In this document: positions 12,511 to 26,600 of the stretch, in pieces | Position numbering within the stretch: the stretch's first letter is position 1 | Layout of the letters: every line of letters begins with the position of its first letter | Assembly (NCBI RefSeq): GCF_023343835.1 | Contig: NC_064437.1 | Span: forward strand, 21,055,001 to 21,119,000 | Direction of reading: 5' to 3' | DNA length: 64,000 nucleotides | Origin: Lagopus muta | Lineage: Eukaryota; Chordata; Aves; Galliformes; Phasianidae | Program-made: the position numbers and the translations under genes | Notes under the pieces: generated by a model | What the model was told of the DNA's origin: nothing | The model's database searches: none | Seen by the model: the letters and a program-made list of their open reading frames with translations, nothing else

Positions 12511-15500
12511 CAGGCCTGTCTAATCAGGGCGCTGGTTCTGCGATCAGCCAGCAGCACCAGCCTGAAGCCTCGGCCCAGGCTGCTTTGGCGCACAATGGAA
12601 AGAGCACAAATTATACCGCACGATTTCTCAAGGAAGGTTACACGGCACTGTGATCAAATAGCTTCTTCCTAAGGTGAAGAAACCGTATGTAAAGGACAAC
12701 TGTTTTTGTTTAAGTTGTACTGTATCGAAGTCTCTTGCAGAACAAGTAAGGTATGGACCAGTGTGTCTGGAAGAAGTCCATTCACCTCTCTGCAAAAGTA
12801 CAGCCTGCTTGTGAGGTGGACCTCAGCCCTGAGACATCTGTGGGGTGTGCGGGGATAGAAACTCTCACAGTTAAAAAATACATTTTTCTTTACTGTCTCA
12901 TTTCTCTGATGTTAATACATTTATTAACGATTCTGCACATTTCCTGTTTATCATAGCAGTATGTCATCTGATGCTTTATCCACGTGGGTTTTTTGTTTTG
13001 TTTGAGCAAGATGTTATTTTTATATCCACTGCACTTATATTTTTAATCCTCAATTTTCTCCATTTGTTATGTCACTGTAGCCACTGTTACTGCATTTCTA
13101 CACTGTTCAGCTGTCTGAACCCAAACACTGTTTTAGCCTGATACTGCCAACTGTTGCAGCTTCTTCTCTTTCCTGTATTCTAGCCTCATTTGGTTAAAAA
13201 ATGTCTGCTTCCATTTTCTTTTTGGTGCTTTGAGAACCCAGAGGCTTAAAGCTGAATATGCTGCTTCAGTGAACCAAACATCATCATGGACATCAAAAAG
13301 AGCCTTACAAAAAAAAAAAAAAAAAAAAGGGGGGGGGGGGGAGGGGCTTTAATAAAATACTACACTTATTTTAAATAAAATACAAATTTAAAATTTGCAG
13401 GGTGACAAGCCTGCCATGTGCTATCAAAGTCAGTCTTCAGGCCTGCGCTGTACAAAGCTTTACTTGTAAAGGGATGTTTTCCTTTGCTTTTCAGTGCACA
13501 TTTTCACTTTAATAAACCCATCTAACATTCCTGGTAATGGAACCTTCACATCGTACAGAGTCAGAAAGGCAGAAAAGGCTCTGGAAGATTGACTAGCCTA
13601 AGGGGTTGTTAAGGAGCAGGCTCATCTCTGGTAAGTGATTCTCTTGGAGGCTGCAGGGGACACTGACTAACCAGCTAGCAAAGGCTTAGAGAAAACAGAT
13701 GAAGACATTGGAATTAGGGATCTGAGAGGAAGAACACAGCTCTTAGGTTAAGCCTTACCAGCTGCTGGAGGTGAGGCAAATGCTCCACACCTGGAATCAA
13801 GCAGGCCAGAGGCAGAAGGAAGGAGTTTAGCATACAACTCCCTATACTGGAGCTAGTTGATAAGTTTGGTCCCTGCAGTTTGCCTTAGTTAATGTTTGTG
13901 GAGATAAAGGGCTCTCATAGGACTGTTATTTTATTGACTGTTAGTAGCATCTTGTTCTACCTATTTTTTAATTATCCTTAGGTTAAAATTGCAAGTTAAG
14001 TGCACTGGTTTTGCATACTGAGAAAAAAGATCACTAAATAAGGGAATTGTAGAGATGGCAGAGAAAGATCCTGCGAATTACAGAAAGATCATAAATAAGC
14101 ATATTTTCCCTAGGTATCATACTAGGTGTGAGTTCTACAATATACATGGGAGAGTTATAGATGCCCCTCACTAATTCTAATGTGGGAGTTAATTTTGATC
14201 TTCCTTAACAGTCTGCAAGTAATGATATTGTAGCAATGCACATTCATAATTTACTGTTGAATTCGGTAGAGAAATATGTAACAACGTTGAACAGTTGGTA
14301 ACTGCAGATTCTCATTTACAGATGCTTCCTAAGCTCTACTGGCAGATGTCACTGTCACTGATGCTGCGCTTCACCAGCCTCAGTATTGTTAATTAGTTAA
14401 TCAACTTAAGAAAGCTCCATGAGTCTTTTTCTGGTCACTGAAATCTATTGGTATATATAAAAACTATAAACATGGCTACCATTCAGGGTATTATCTAAAA
14501 TACCACATGATCATAAAAGGTATTATTTGCAATGGTGGTGGTGTGTGTTATTATCATTGAACCAGAAACGGTGGTCTTTGCCAGGATTTTGTTACCAGAC
14601 TCAAAGGCAGTTAGAGACTTTTAGGCAATGACATTTAAGTCAAGCAAGGACTCAAAAGTTTAAACCTACTCTCCAGGTGATTCCTTATGTGCTTCCTGCT
14701 ACTCCTATTATCTAGGACTCCATGCATCTAGCTTCCTGAGATGTTCATTAACAGCATAAACTTTAGACTCAAGAAAAATACAGATTTCAAAACTTTAACA
14801 ATTTCAGGCAAAAGAGCTCACTAGGGCAGAGAAGCTGGGAATAGATGTCGTTGGGGTCACAGATGTAAGAGGTAACATAACAGCTCAATGGTTAACAATT
14901 CTTCAGGTTCTTCAAATCAATAAACCAGAGGAAATTAATCAAAAGGAGCAACTGTTCACTATAAAACCTTGAAGCCTGAATTTTCAGACTTAAAGTTTCC
15001 CTCTGTCCTGGTTCTTTGTTACTAATGGTAAAAAAGCTCATGTATCTACCTTTTTTGTGGCAGGGAAATTAGAAAGGTGTGATGGCCAGAGTGAAGAGAT
15101 ATCAGTTCTCTCTGGGCTTGATAAATATTGCCATAGGATATTACGCCAGTTTTAAATTCAATTCATTAGAGAAGCTCAGAGACCTCTTGCTTTGAATGAA
15201 GTAGGGCAGCAGGCTTCTGTATCAAAGAAGCATTCTAGAATTTTGATCACAATACATTCAAATTCAACACCTTTGTAGAAGCGAAAGGGAACAAATAAAT
15301 TTACCGTAGGAACAGTGAACTTTGAAAAGATGGCTGCAAGATGTCAAGTAAGCTTGTCAGAAGCAAATTAAAAGTAAGAGCCAAAGGGGAAAGTGACCTG
15401 CGTTAGGATTGCTGAGCAAGTGTCTATCAACTGTCGAAGCTTCTGGAAGGAATGGCTGAAGACCAGTGGAGGTCTGCAGGAGAGTAACGGATAGTAGTAG

Positions 15501-17251
15501 AGAAGCACTCTTAGAATGTTGTGTTCAGATGAGGGAAACAGAAAGTAGCAAAAGCTCTGGCAATCTAAACGTAAAACTGTAAAAAGCAGGCCAAAAGCAT
15601 TTCAAGGAAAATGTTGGTAATGGTATAAAAAGTAATTGTGAAACCTCTTCCAAAAACATCAGAAGCAGGAAACCTGCTGTGGTAGATGTTGTGAGGCCAA
15701 GTTTGACTGTGATTTAAAGACAAAGTTTTAACCAAGATAAGGCCAGAAAAAAAAACCTGGTGGCTTCAGTAAGTCTCATGAGACATTCCTGCTGGGGAGC
15801 CTGTCACACCACACAGACATGCTGAAGCTTTTGGAAGGGTGAGGAATGGGGAAAGGGTGAGAAAACACAAGATGACCAAGTTTGCCAGTGATAAAAAAAT
15901 TGTACAGGAGATAATATAGAAATGCAGGTACTTCAGAGAACTATGGACACAATCACTTAATGCTTTTTGCTCCAAATCCTTTAAGCATTTTGACAATAAA
16001 TACTGAGGAGGATTGAATTGCTTTTAACTGTTTTTTCCAAAGATGATTCTGCTCACCATTTTGAAGAGATGAACTCCATTCTAATGCAAACAGAGTTATT
16101 CCTTTTCGTTTACCCATTACAGTTTTTAAAGCATAGGATGATGGAACATGCAGTTATAAATCTAAAACATGGAGGCTGACAACTCAGGTTTACGGGCCAT
16201 CAAAGAGCTCTGGACACTTAGCAGTATTGCTGTGCAGGGCTGTATAAACAAGTGTGAGAAATACTGAGTTTAAGGAACCTAAAGCTGTGGTGAAATTTCA
16301 CTTAGTAAGGAAATAGTGTTGTGAGCAAACAAAACACCTAAATTCTCCTGCTTTGCACACACACACCAAATTATTGTTTTAAATTTTAAATGCAGTAATT
16401 TGAAAGATTTTAGCCCTTCTTTCATTTAGGATCCCAAGACATTATTAATGCAGTGTGCTGTTTCTGATTTCTCCATAATTGTCACGTGCAAAAAATTTTT
16501 GCCACACAGACGGTACATGCACTAAAAGCAGCAGTGAACTGAACCTTATTCTACTTTCAGATTGAGAACTACCCAAAATAGCATCTAAAATACATCCATC
16601 CAGTTAAAAAAAAAAAAAAAAAAATCACAAAATATTTTTGTGCAATATCACAAAAATAAAGCACTGAGATTCAAACAACGAAGCCAAAAGAGGACTTTTT
16701 TTAAGCAGGGCCTGGCGAGAATAGCAAGGCCTGACAGGGAGCCTAAATAACTCTTACTTGGAATATCTGTTCCTGTTTAGAAATAATCATTGTGTACTCT
16801 AATGCATCAAACTACTGTTGTTTAGTGGTTGGTTTTTTTTCCTTGTGTTTTGAATCTCACAAGATTGTTGGTCTCAGGAATTCTGTGGCAATGACAACAT
16901 CGTATTCCCTTTAGGTATGTTGAAGTGTTTTACCTTGGAAATGAATTGATTACCCTGCTCTGAATGCCGGAGCCTGGCTGCTCTTACTTCTTGCAGCAGC
17001 ACAAATTACCTAAGTCATGTCCGGCAGCGGCCCTACGTGCACGAAGCTCTCTCACTGAAAACCAGAAACTTGTGTTATTCATATAAAAGGAACTCTTACA
17101 GAAGTTGTTAAGCCTTACAACTTTCAAATAACTGTTATGTCTGTTTGTATGAGGCAGTAGTGTTTACGATATGACACAGGATTAGAAACTGTCCCAAAGT
17201 CTATAAACATGCACTTGCCAATAAAAACTATAAACAATACACTTGGTGTCA
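12511..17251. other. Intergenic, upstream of NEK7
   Basis: AT-rich DNA without a supportable gene. It contains an A20 then G13 run at 13,309-13,341 and an A19 run at 16,606-16,624. No exon with convincing splice sites and recognisable protein content was seen. Confidence 0.7.
13309..13346. repeat. A20-G13 homopolymer junction
   Basis: Twenty A are followed immediately by thirteen G, then AGGGG. The G run is long enough to form quadruplex structures and is prone to length error in sequencing. The A run could be a retroposon tail, but no body is recognisable on its 5' side. Confidence 0.9.
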
Positions 17252-17342
17252 CCAAGGCCCAGATTCTTAGTGTAAGTCAGTGTAGCTGCTCTGACTTTGG
17301 TGAGGTCACACTGATTTACGCAGTGGAAGACTTGGGCCTTGG
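17252..17342. mobile_element. Palindromic MITE-like ancient repeat
   Basis: The two halves are near inverted copies: CCAAGGCCCAGATTCTTA at the left pairs with the complement of AAGACTTGGGCCTTGG at the right, and the inner GTAAGTCAGTGTAGCT pairs with the right half around GTCACACTGATTTACGC. The whole 90-bp unit could fold into one hairpin. It resembles, from memory, the short palindromic elements with GATTTAC and GGCCCAGAT-type ends that are common in birds and turtles. No coding capacity. Confidence 0.6.
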
Positions 17343-20235
17343 CTGTTGGATCCAGGAATGTTCTTTTAACCAGAAAAGAAAAAAAAAAAAATCACCCAAG
17401 TTTGTCCTTTCTTTCACTAAGTCGTAGATTTCACAAAATGTGTTCTGCTTGAGTCATTATTACCATGAAGTTATAGTAAATTATTAATGAAAATCCAGAT
17501 CTGCAACATTTTATGCCAAATAAAATAAATACCTGAGTGCTGAATCACATTAGCTTCATTGGTGCCTAAACATTAAGACACTGTGTCCAGAGAATGCACT
17601 GACACCTCAACCTTAACTTTTGTTTCTCCTCCCACCTGACTAAATTCTTAGGTACATCAGCCATCCTCACCATTGTACACCTCAATGTCAAAGCCCTCAG
17701 GAGTTCATGGAAGATATTTATGAAAATAATAGTACAGGTAAAATTTAGAACAAGCTCTGTAAAACATATGGTATTTCCCAGTGGAAAATGATTCATAGGA
17801 TAATGCATTTCCTGGTTGGTTAACATACAAGTAAATCATGAAGCCACTGACCTCATGGAGGCTTTGCTGTTCTCCTCAGGGAGGTCACAATGTCATCCCA
17901 AATGTCCACCTATAAAGCTGGCAAAATCAAACTGATGTCAATGAGTTTGGTTTAGGGCTGTTCTTTTTTGGCTTTTTTATCTCATCAGATAATACAGTCA
18001 GCAAGTGATAGGGGTATTGCTATTTAAAAAGCAGAGTGGGTTATAAAGGAGAATATTCAGACTTACTGCTAACCACTGCTTCATGCCTGGTGATACAGCT
18101 GGACAGCTATTCAAAATACATATGGAGATCTTCTTTCTTACTGGAATTGAACAAAATTTACACCTTTGGAAAAGACAGCCTAAGGTTTGTAATTACTTAA
18201 ACGCCATTTAATTTTCATATTTAGTACCAATGCAAGATAAGAAGATTTCCATTTCTCTTGCAGGCTCTTTCCCCAGAAACTAATATAAATCTTTGCAAGT
18301 GTTCTGAACTTCAGCGTTACTTGATAAGCTTTCTTCAAGTAGCTTTATTCAGTCTTTCCATACAAGCTTGATCAAGTTTCCTATTTCAGCTAGAAATAAA
18401 ATGGAGGGAAAACAGCGTTAGTTCTCCTAGCATCCTTCCTCTCAGCCTTTGTCACAACTAGTTAGAGTGTAATTCTACCAAACAGGAGTTGTCTCTCACC
18501 ATGTCTTTGCACTTTGCCTAGTGGAATGGAGCCCACGCCTGCGCTGCAAAGTAAATGAATAATAATTTATGATGATGTTGGAAGGGTGTTGACAGAAGCA
18601 GAGCTAAAGGCACTAGTGGGGAATAACCACATTTATAGCAAAAATAACTATTGTCAGTCAAAAAAGCAAACTTAAGCTCCAGTGTTTAATCCTTATTAGC
18701 CAGAACTCCCAGTGGAAAGGACATGATTTTCTATAGTATTTTTTTAGAATAGGGACTAGAGATTTTTCCCACCAACTTCAGTAGACTTTGAGCCAGATTT
18801 AGAAGAAAAAATCCACATAACAAGTGAAATAAATATTGCTGGCATTTTACAATAAAATGTAAGTGCATTTTATAGGTGGCTAGCAGCTTGTAATTACCCT
18901 TAGTAAAACTAATCCTTTCCCTGTGCTTATTAAAATGTTTCATGTTTCAACAAGCCGTGAAAAGGACTCGCTACCAATCTCTTTAACGCGCAGTGAAGCT
19001 GAGAAACATCCACCAGAGTCACAGTTCCCAGTGCCAGTCCTGCTTCCGTGCCTGCCGTTGGAATTCAAAGCCTCCAAGGGAATTAAAACTAACATATTAG
19101 TTCCTAATTAAATCCAAAAGGGGTGTGAAACGTAACCAAATAACTTTATGGTATTTCTTGGGAATACACTCTCAGGAGAATAAGGAAGGAGAAGTGGCTT
19201 TCATTAATAATTTTCCCTCTTCTAACACACAGAAAATATCTAATGTTCTCTTGACCCCCTTTTCATTTCTTCAAGGAGAGCTTTTGACTCTTCAATCTTC
19301 CTGTTACAAATGTATTTTAAAAGTTGCTGCAGGTTTGTAATAATTCAGTAGGATAAGGAAGTACAGTCATCACTGTTGCAGTCCTTTTTTCTTCAATTAG
19401 TATTTCTAATCACATTAGACGTGTTTTCAGTATCCAGAGAGGATGCCTGATCCCTACAGCTATCGTGAACCATTAGCTTTAATTAAAATTTACAAGTCTA
19501 ATGTTGTTACATCTGCTAAAAGCATTAACTGCCATGTTAATTACCAAAATGTTAATGTTGCGTTAAAATATGAATGTTCCCTTTTGACAGTTCATCTGTG
19601 GCTTAATTATTTATTTTTGATAGAACATGTCCTAAAAAAAGGAAAAGGCATAAAAGCGGGTTGAAATAACAAGACATAACGGGATAACTACATCTAAATG
19701 AAGAACTTAATACTTCAGAATACCAACTGTCAGCAGAAAATCAGTTGTATCTTTGCTAAGTGTCTCAAATAAATACATAGCACTCACGTCACGTCTGGGA
19801 TATTATAGATAATTGCAGCACATTCTTGTGCCATCGCTTTATAGAGATATCTAATCTGTGAGGTGTAAAACTTTAATCCCTGTAGTGAGCACCATCATCC
19901 TTCAGCCCTACAATAGAAGCTTCCCCAAAACAGAATTTCACATCAAAGAGTTACGGAACCGCTGAAGTTTCCACATAGAACTTTTTTTCAAAATATTCAT
20001 CCATTTACAAAAGGAATTGTGTAGAATCCAGTCCCAAAGTTGCTGCATTCCCTCTACCAAGAAATCCAGATCACAGTGTAAGACTTCTAAAATTATTGTA
20101 CTTAACAGATAACGCAAAACACTTGCAATGATTCATCTAAAGAAAAGTAAAACCGTCACTTGCTATATTTCATGGTAAGTTACTCCTCTACCGTAATATT
20201 GTCACAGACATACCTTGTCACTGAAATGAATAAAT
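17343..20235. other. Intergenic, no gene seen
   Basis: Unique-looking AT-rich DNA. The part at about 19,441-19,680 is unusually rich in TTAAT/TAATTA motifs and free of repeats, and may be a conserved non-coding element. No exon is supportable. Confidence 0.6.
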
Positions 20236-20684
20236 GAGAAAATCCTGACAAACCAGGGTACTGATACTCTTTAAAATCTTTATCAGTGACACAGGTGATG
20301 AGATCAAGTGCACCCTCAGCAAGTTTGCAGGTGACACCAAGCTGTGTGGTACAGCTGACACCACAGAAGGAAGGGATGTCATCCAGAGGGAGCAGGACAG
20401 ACTCAAAAAAGAGGCACATGAAAACCTAATGAGGTTCAACAAGGCCAACTGCAAGGTGTTGCACTTGGGTTGGGGCAATCCCAGGTATGTGTGCAGACTG
20501 GGAGAAGGCCCTGAGAGCAGCCCTGTTCAGAGGGACCTGGGGGTGCTGGTGGGTGAAAAGCTGAACATGAGCCAGCAGCGTGCTCTTGCAGCCCAGAAGG
20601 CCAACTATAACCTGGGCTGCATCAATAGGTTAGATGTTAGGAAAGAATTCTTCACTTAGGTGATGGTGCTGAGAATGCAGTATT
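20236..20684 (+). mobile_element. CR1 LINE fragment with internal deletion
   Basis: The sequence encodes, in shifting frames, the C-terminal part of CR1 reverse transcriptase, including the typical strings [14 protein letters not shown] and [14 protein letters not shown] (in one frame at 20,429-20,580). The upstream part matches the CR1 segment for IxFADDTKL in other frames, so it has decayed by frameshifts. At about 20,625-20,635 the sequence jumps from the reverse transcriptase C-terminus straight to the 3' UTR-type GTTAGATGTTAGGAAAGAA, skipping a few hundred bases of normal CR1. The 5' end is truncated, as is usual for CR1. Confidence 0.9.
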
Positions 20685-23600
20685 TCAAATTATTACCCAT
20701 TATTAACAGGTTTGATGGTTTTTCTTAGTTCTGGGCTTTTTTGTGTGTGTGTTTGTTTTGCTGTTGTCTTGCTTTAAACAGCAGAAACTAGATATAAAGT
20801 TCCTTCTCATAACATGAAAAGGCCAGATTTGGGTTGATCACTGCAAGTTCTCAGTGGATTGCTGGCTGGAAGGACAGCAAGTGTGGAGTCACCTCCCTTG
20901 CCTCCTCCCAGCTATCCCTTTTCTAATGCCTTACAATTACATTTCTAATGTAATGGATTTTCTCAGCTGTACAGGGAAGTCAGTAGCTTCACCCACAGAA
21001 CAAGAGTTTTCTTGGAATATAACTGGAGCTCTTCCTTTAAAAGGTAGGCACTGTATCATTATTACTGGCTTCTCAGAGAAGTTGCATTCAGTTATTTTTT
21101 TTCAAGCTGTCATGTAGGAAAGCTTACAGTGTTTGGAGAACTTTCTTGCTGTCCCCTTTCAGGACCATGGAAGCTATCAAGCAGACAGCAGGAATCTGTT
21201 CTCCAGCCACTGTCCCAACAGTAACAACAAAAAAAGACATTCAAGCTCTGAACAGCATTTCTTCCAAGATGGCTCTTCAGGTTACTTTTATTTAATCCTA
21301 AAGATTCTTCAGGGTCCAAAGTGATTGTAGAACAGCTGACTGGCCCTCAAAGGACTCCTTTTCTGCACATCTCTGCAACTGAAACACTGCCCGGCCCTCT
21401 TGCACCTGCTGCAGTTCTGCTCCACGAGGGGAGCTCTGCAACCACCTTTTGGTCTTTCTTTGCATCTTTAATTTTGTTTTCCCCTAAGAGCCAGGGGAGT
21501 GTGACCGGGTTGATAGCACTACTTTGCACAAGGCTCAGTCAGTACCAAACCCAAGCTATGGCAGATTATGTTCCCAGAGGCGTGAGTCATATGGCACTGA
21601 CATAAAGCAGGACTAAAGATAGGAGTTACTCTGATTCCAAGGCTTTTGAAAACACTAGTTCAAACAGGAAATATTCCCAGTTAAAAATAATAGTTGTTAT
21701 TTTGAAGAATTGTATGTTTGGAAGAAAATTCTTTCTAATAGTCTGCCAGAAGGCAACCCATCTCCTGGGCTTTATTTGCTTGTATAGATTACACTGCCTG
21801 CAGCAATACTTCTTAAAGTCAAGTTTACAGAAACTTCTGTTTCTCTTGGGGAGATGAATACCTTCCCAAGCTCATTATCTGGGAGCAATCAAACACCCCA
21901 GAAGAGACAACATATTTCAAACAATTGATTTGCAATTAATCTGATATTAACTGCTGTCTTGCAGGGCTCTAACAAAATACTTATTGCCAAGTTATGCATT
22001 TCTACCAGTCTTGGGATTGGAATTTCACCCCTCTTTTTTGAGGTCTTCCAGTTCTTAACACATTTGAAAACTCCTTAACTTTTTTTTTTCCCCTAAGGAA
22101 AAACTGGAAACAGTTTTTATTTGGTTGCTTGTCATTATAGAGCAGAATGTGAAGGACTGCTGTACAACCATGGAAACACCAGGCCAACAAGGAGCTGCCC
22201 TGCTCATCTCTGCAGTAATCATAAATCCTCCTTATGAAATGGAAGTTAATCACACAGTATGACGCCCAGTAGTAGCTCCAGCACAAGTGTTGCCTTTTCT
22301 CAGGCATTCCGGCTAAGGCAACTCAGGATTATTCTCAGGGATGTAGCATTAAAAAGCAGTGTCTGTACCCAGCAGGTTCCAATTTCTCAGGAAGTGCACA
22401 TCCTCTCAAAATTAGTAATATTTTGTTTAGTAACAAAACCAACCTTAAAATTTGCAAGTGCCCTTTCTGTACTTTTTTTTTTAAAACTTTTAACAGTGCA
22501 TATACAGCTAGTTAAATGATAACTGAAGGATTTCTCTTGCTCCCTGCAGCTCCCTTTGGGTGGAGGATGCTTGTTAGAATGTGCTTTAATAGTGGCAACC
22601 AGCGTAGTGCACCATCCACCAAAAAAAAAACAAAAACCAAAAACACGTTACTGAACTGTAAAAGCAGTGGGGTTTTAGTAATAGTTAATTAAAAGGCCAA
22701 TGTAAAGGCATTATTTTATGGTCTCTTTCCAGATATGTTCACAAGAGTTTTTCCATCAGACAAAAACATCAAAAGGCAAGCTGCACGGTTTTGCTGGGCA
22801 TAACTTTCTGATAAACGTTTCTAAAAAGCAATGACAGACAGCTTCAGCAATAAACCTTTCTTTGACCTTTCTTGTGAACATGCACACATTGTTGAATAAA
22901 CACACTGCAAAGCACTGCACTCATAATTACAATGGAATTCATAAAGTCTGTTACAAAATCACTTACTGTAAATCTAGATTTATTTTAATGAGAGCAAGAC
23001 TGACTAACACTTTGATTTGCCTACAAGGAAGTTCCACTTGATGGGTATGTTCATTCGTAGCACTGAGGACCTGATTTACATACCAGTGCACAATCCACAT
23101 GTTTAATTTGGGCACAGGATTTATATACCTTCCAGAAGAGTACCTGTCTGTTCATTATAGAGTGTATGTTCATTGTGTGTATTTATGTATCCTGTATGCA
23201 TGTATGTATCTGCTTACATACTTGTGTGCAATATCCTATGTGTAATTGTAATTAGCACAGCAGGTCAATCAATACTGAAAACAAAACTAAATAACTAACA
23301 TTAAAGTTAATGGGAATTTTCATTCATTTCTGTAGACCGGTGTTTCCCCTAAAAACTTGATTGTTACCTGGCACCATATTTCCTGTCCTAATTACTTATT
23401 CTTGTGCAATTACTTGAAGTAATGTTCTAGTGACACAAGCAGTGACACTGGACATTTAGCAGAAGTCTTCAATCATTCCCCAGATCTTAAGTTCATGCAA
23501 ATCCATTGTAATTCTCAACTCTTGCAGTAACATAGCATCACCTGCACAAGTCAGTGCCTTATTGTTTAGTGAACAAATCTTTTAGATCTTAAATCTCTGT

Positions 23601-26600
23601 TCTCCAGATCATAAGCACTGAAATGCTTACAGCATCTCCTTGTCTGCTCTACAATTCGCAGCTAATGTGCAGGAATCATTTCATTTTTTGTATGTTCTGC
23701 CTGAGGAGTATTAATCACTCCTCTATAAGTCTTATACTCACTGCATTCCAAAATACTTTTTATTATCTCAAGGATTCCCATGAGCTATTTCATTCTCAAA
23801 AATTTAAGTATTTAATATTATTGCCCTATGCTATGTTAGAGTAAGTACTTGCATTAATTATTTCTTCCAGATATAGATGATTTAAGGTCATAGACTGCTA
23901 CATACTCTGTACTTCATTTCTGGAGTTCCCACAGCAGACAATCCTGCAAGGATTTATAGTAGCTTCAGTGCTTCACATAAGAAAATAACCCTACGTCCCA
24001 TTTTAAAACTTACTGTTGTTTTGTGTATTTTACAGGATACCAAAGTACCTGCAGCATAGTGACAAAGTAGCCAACCACATGATAGAAACAGCAGACGGGA
24101 ACACAGGTCATATGCAATTACGGCAATCTCTTACAGCGGGATTTAATGACAACATAGAAGCTGGATACTCCTTTAAAGAGTCACACACATCTGTACATGT
24201 ATAATCTGCATGTCATTTACTGATGACAGGATTAGAGTAGCACAATGCTGCTACGCTTGCAACTGCTATTAGATGAGCCTGGGCACACCAACTTATTACA
24301 AATCATAGGCAGATTTTTAGGACATGTGTTACTAAACATTCTAATTAAACATTCAAAATGCACCATCCTTGGCTATATGAACTTCACTCCTATGGATGGG
24401 CAAAAATATTCAAGACCCAACTCTAAAAGCCTTATGTTTGTTTCTTTTTTTAACCTTACAAGTCTCCCATTGCTTGGATTTGTTGTTCTAATCAGAGGAA
24501 AGTAGATACCTCCAGAGGGTTTTCCTTTATGAGGGGAAAAAGTGGATCCACAGTTTTATTCCAGATATTTCCACAGACTGCTTTATGAGGCATAATACTA
24601 CAGCTGAAAATGGATTTGGAGGCTTCCTGGTCCACACTCCTTAATAAAATATTTATGAATGGAATTTTCACTCCACAATATCTAATTCACATTAAACCAA
24701 CAGTGACTTTCCTACTCCTCTTGCCACTCGCTTGCCTTTTTTTCCCCTAGTAAAAGTCATTTCAATTAGACCCAAGCAGCAGAATGAAATGCATATAGGT
24801 AGACTGACTATCCCCTGCTGTTCACTAATGACAACGTTCACAAAGCATGTTGTTCTTCTTTAACACCTTATTCCATCTGATTTCCTAAAGGCTGATAATT
24901 AAGTACTCTGAAAAACCTTGGTCTCCAAAGATAATTGTTGTAGCCTATTCACTTACTAAATATGGCTCTAAATACATGGACCAAACCTTAATTATACAAA
25001 CATCAAAGAATAGAACTCCAAAGAAACCAAACAAGGTACATTAATCTGCCCAGAAAAAAAATATTCTCTATTGTCAGTATTTCACACAAGTGAGGACAAA
25101 TAGCTGCCAATTCAGAAAAAGTAAAAATCTGTTGTTCATTTTTTTCTTATGAAAACATGGCTTGGCATCAGCATCACTGCTGCTTTATTATTTTCTATAT
25201 CTGCTCCCTCCCCTATCATTCCTTACTAACTATAACCAGACTGCATCATAAAAATCTGTCTAATTCCTCATTCCTGTTGAAACTGGGAAAACAGGTCAGA
25301 TTTTTTTTACTAGATCTAAAAGATGCCCGCTTCCCCAGTACTATGTTTTGCAACAGTTCAAAACAAAAGTAGTTCAAAACAATTGAAGTATGGAAGAATT
25401 GGCCTTGTTTTCAGCTTGCACGTTCTCCTGCAACAATAAATTTAAAGAAAGACAACTTGGCACTGAAAATCTGATTTTCCTGACTTGGTCCTGATTGTCA
25501 GTGAAAAGGACAGTGTACACAGCCTTTAATAATGTGTTTTATACAAGCGTGACAGAATAAAATCGTTTTCTCAAATATCTTTTAATTATTTCCCCACACA
25601 AACTACAGTTCACTGCTTATTTTCTCCCTAAAAAGAATACATGAAAACTCTTAGTTCTATTGAACAAACACTCAATAAAAGGGGATACGACTCAGTAGTC
25701 TGGCATGGGAGGTATAAACACCAAGAACACCAATAAAATCTTGAGGAGCCTTGGTGGCTGCTATTACCTGAGGAGGAAAAGGGCTTCAGTTTGTCCCTTG
25801 GTTACAGAATGGCAGTCACCCAACACAATGATGCAGCACAGGAAGTTGTAAGGTAGCCTGAACGCACAGGGAACAGCGCATTCAGAGGTGGTAACAATAG
25901 CCTTTTAATAAGTTAACACAGCCTCAGGTGGAATATTGCAAGCTATTCCTTGTCATCCACTTTCAAGGAGGATTCATTGACCTAGATCAGAGACCACCAG
26001 TGTTACTAGGTGAGTAAATGCTTGGATGAAAGGGAGCAGCAAAAGTGAAAAACACATAAAATATCTAAGTATATGTATGGGTTCTTGTCACAAGACTTAA
26101 GTCTGGAAATCAAAAATGAGTAGGACTCTACTTTGAGTAATGGCATCATAAATTAAGAATTTAAAATACAGGCGCTGTGAAGGCTTTTAAAGCAACTGTG
26201 TGCTGTGATGCCATTTGGTCACTGATCCCAGATACAGTGGCTCTTATGAACTTCAGTACTCAAACTCCCTCCGTTTAGCGGACCCTTAACAGAACCAGAC
26301 TGAAATCCACTACTATAATCCTATGTCAGCCTTACAGTTAATTAATCTTAGCAGTAATTAGAATGGCCATCAATAGTAGTAGGCTGCTCCTGCAACATAG
26401 GCCAAACTTCATAGTGCTTCACAAAAACCCACTCACATGATAGGATGATACTTAAGACAAGAAAATACCAGGAGAGTTTATGATGAGAAGTGGTTATTAA
26501 ATCATCTTTCTTAGCCTATATAATAAAGCAAATCAGAATGAGTTTCTTCCTCACAGACTGCTGGCTCTGAACTCCCTCTCCTGAACCCTTGCCACTGCCT

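Noticed and set aside
20429-20659. Open frame resembling a reverse transcriptase C-terminus
   Set aside because: A decayed CR1 LINE remnant, annotated as a mobile element rather than a gene.
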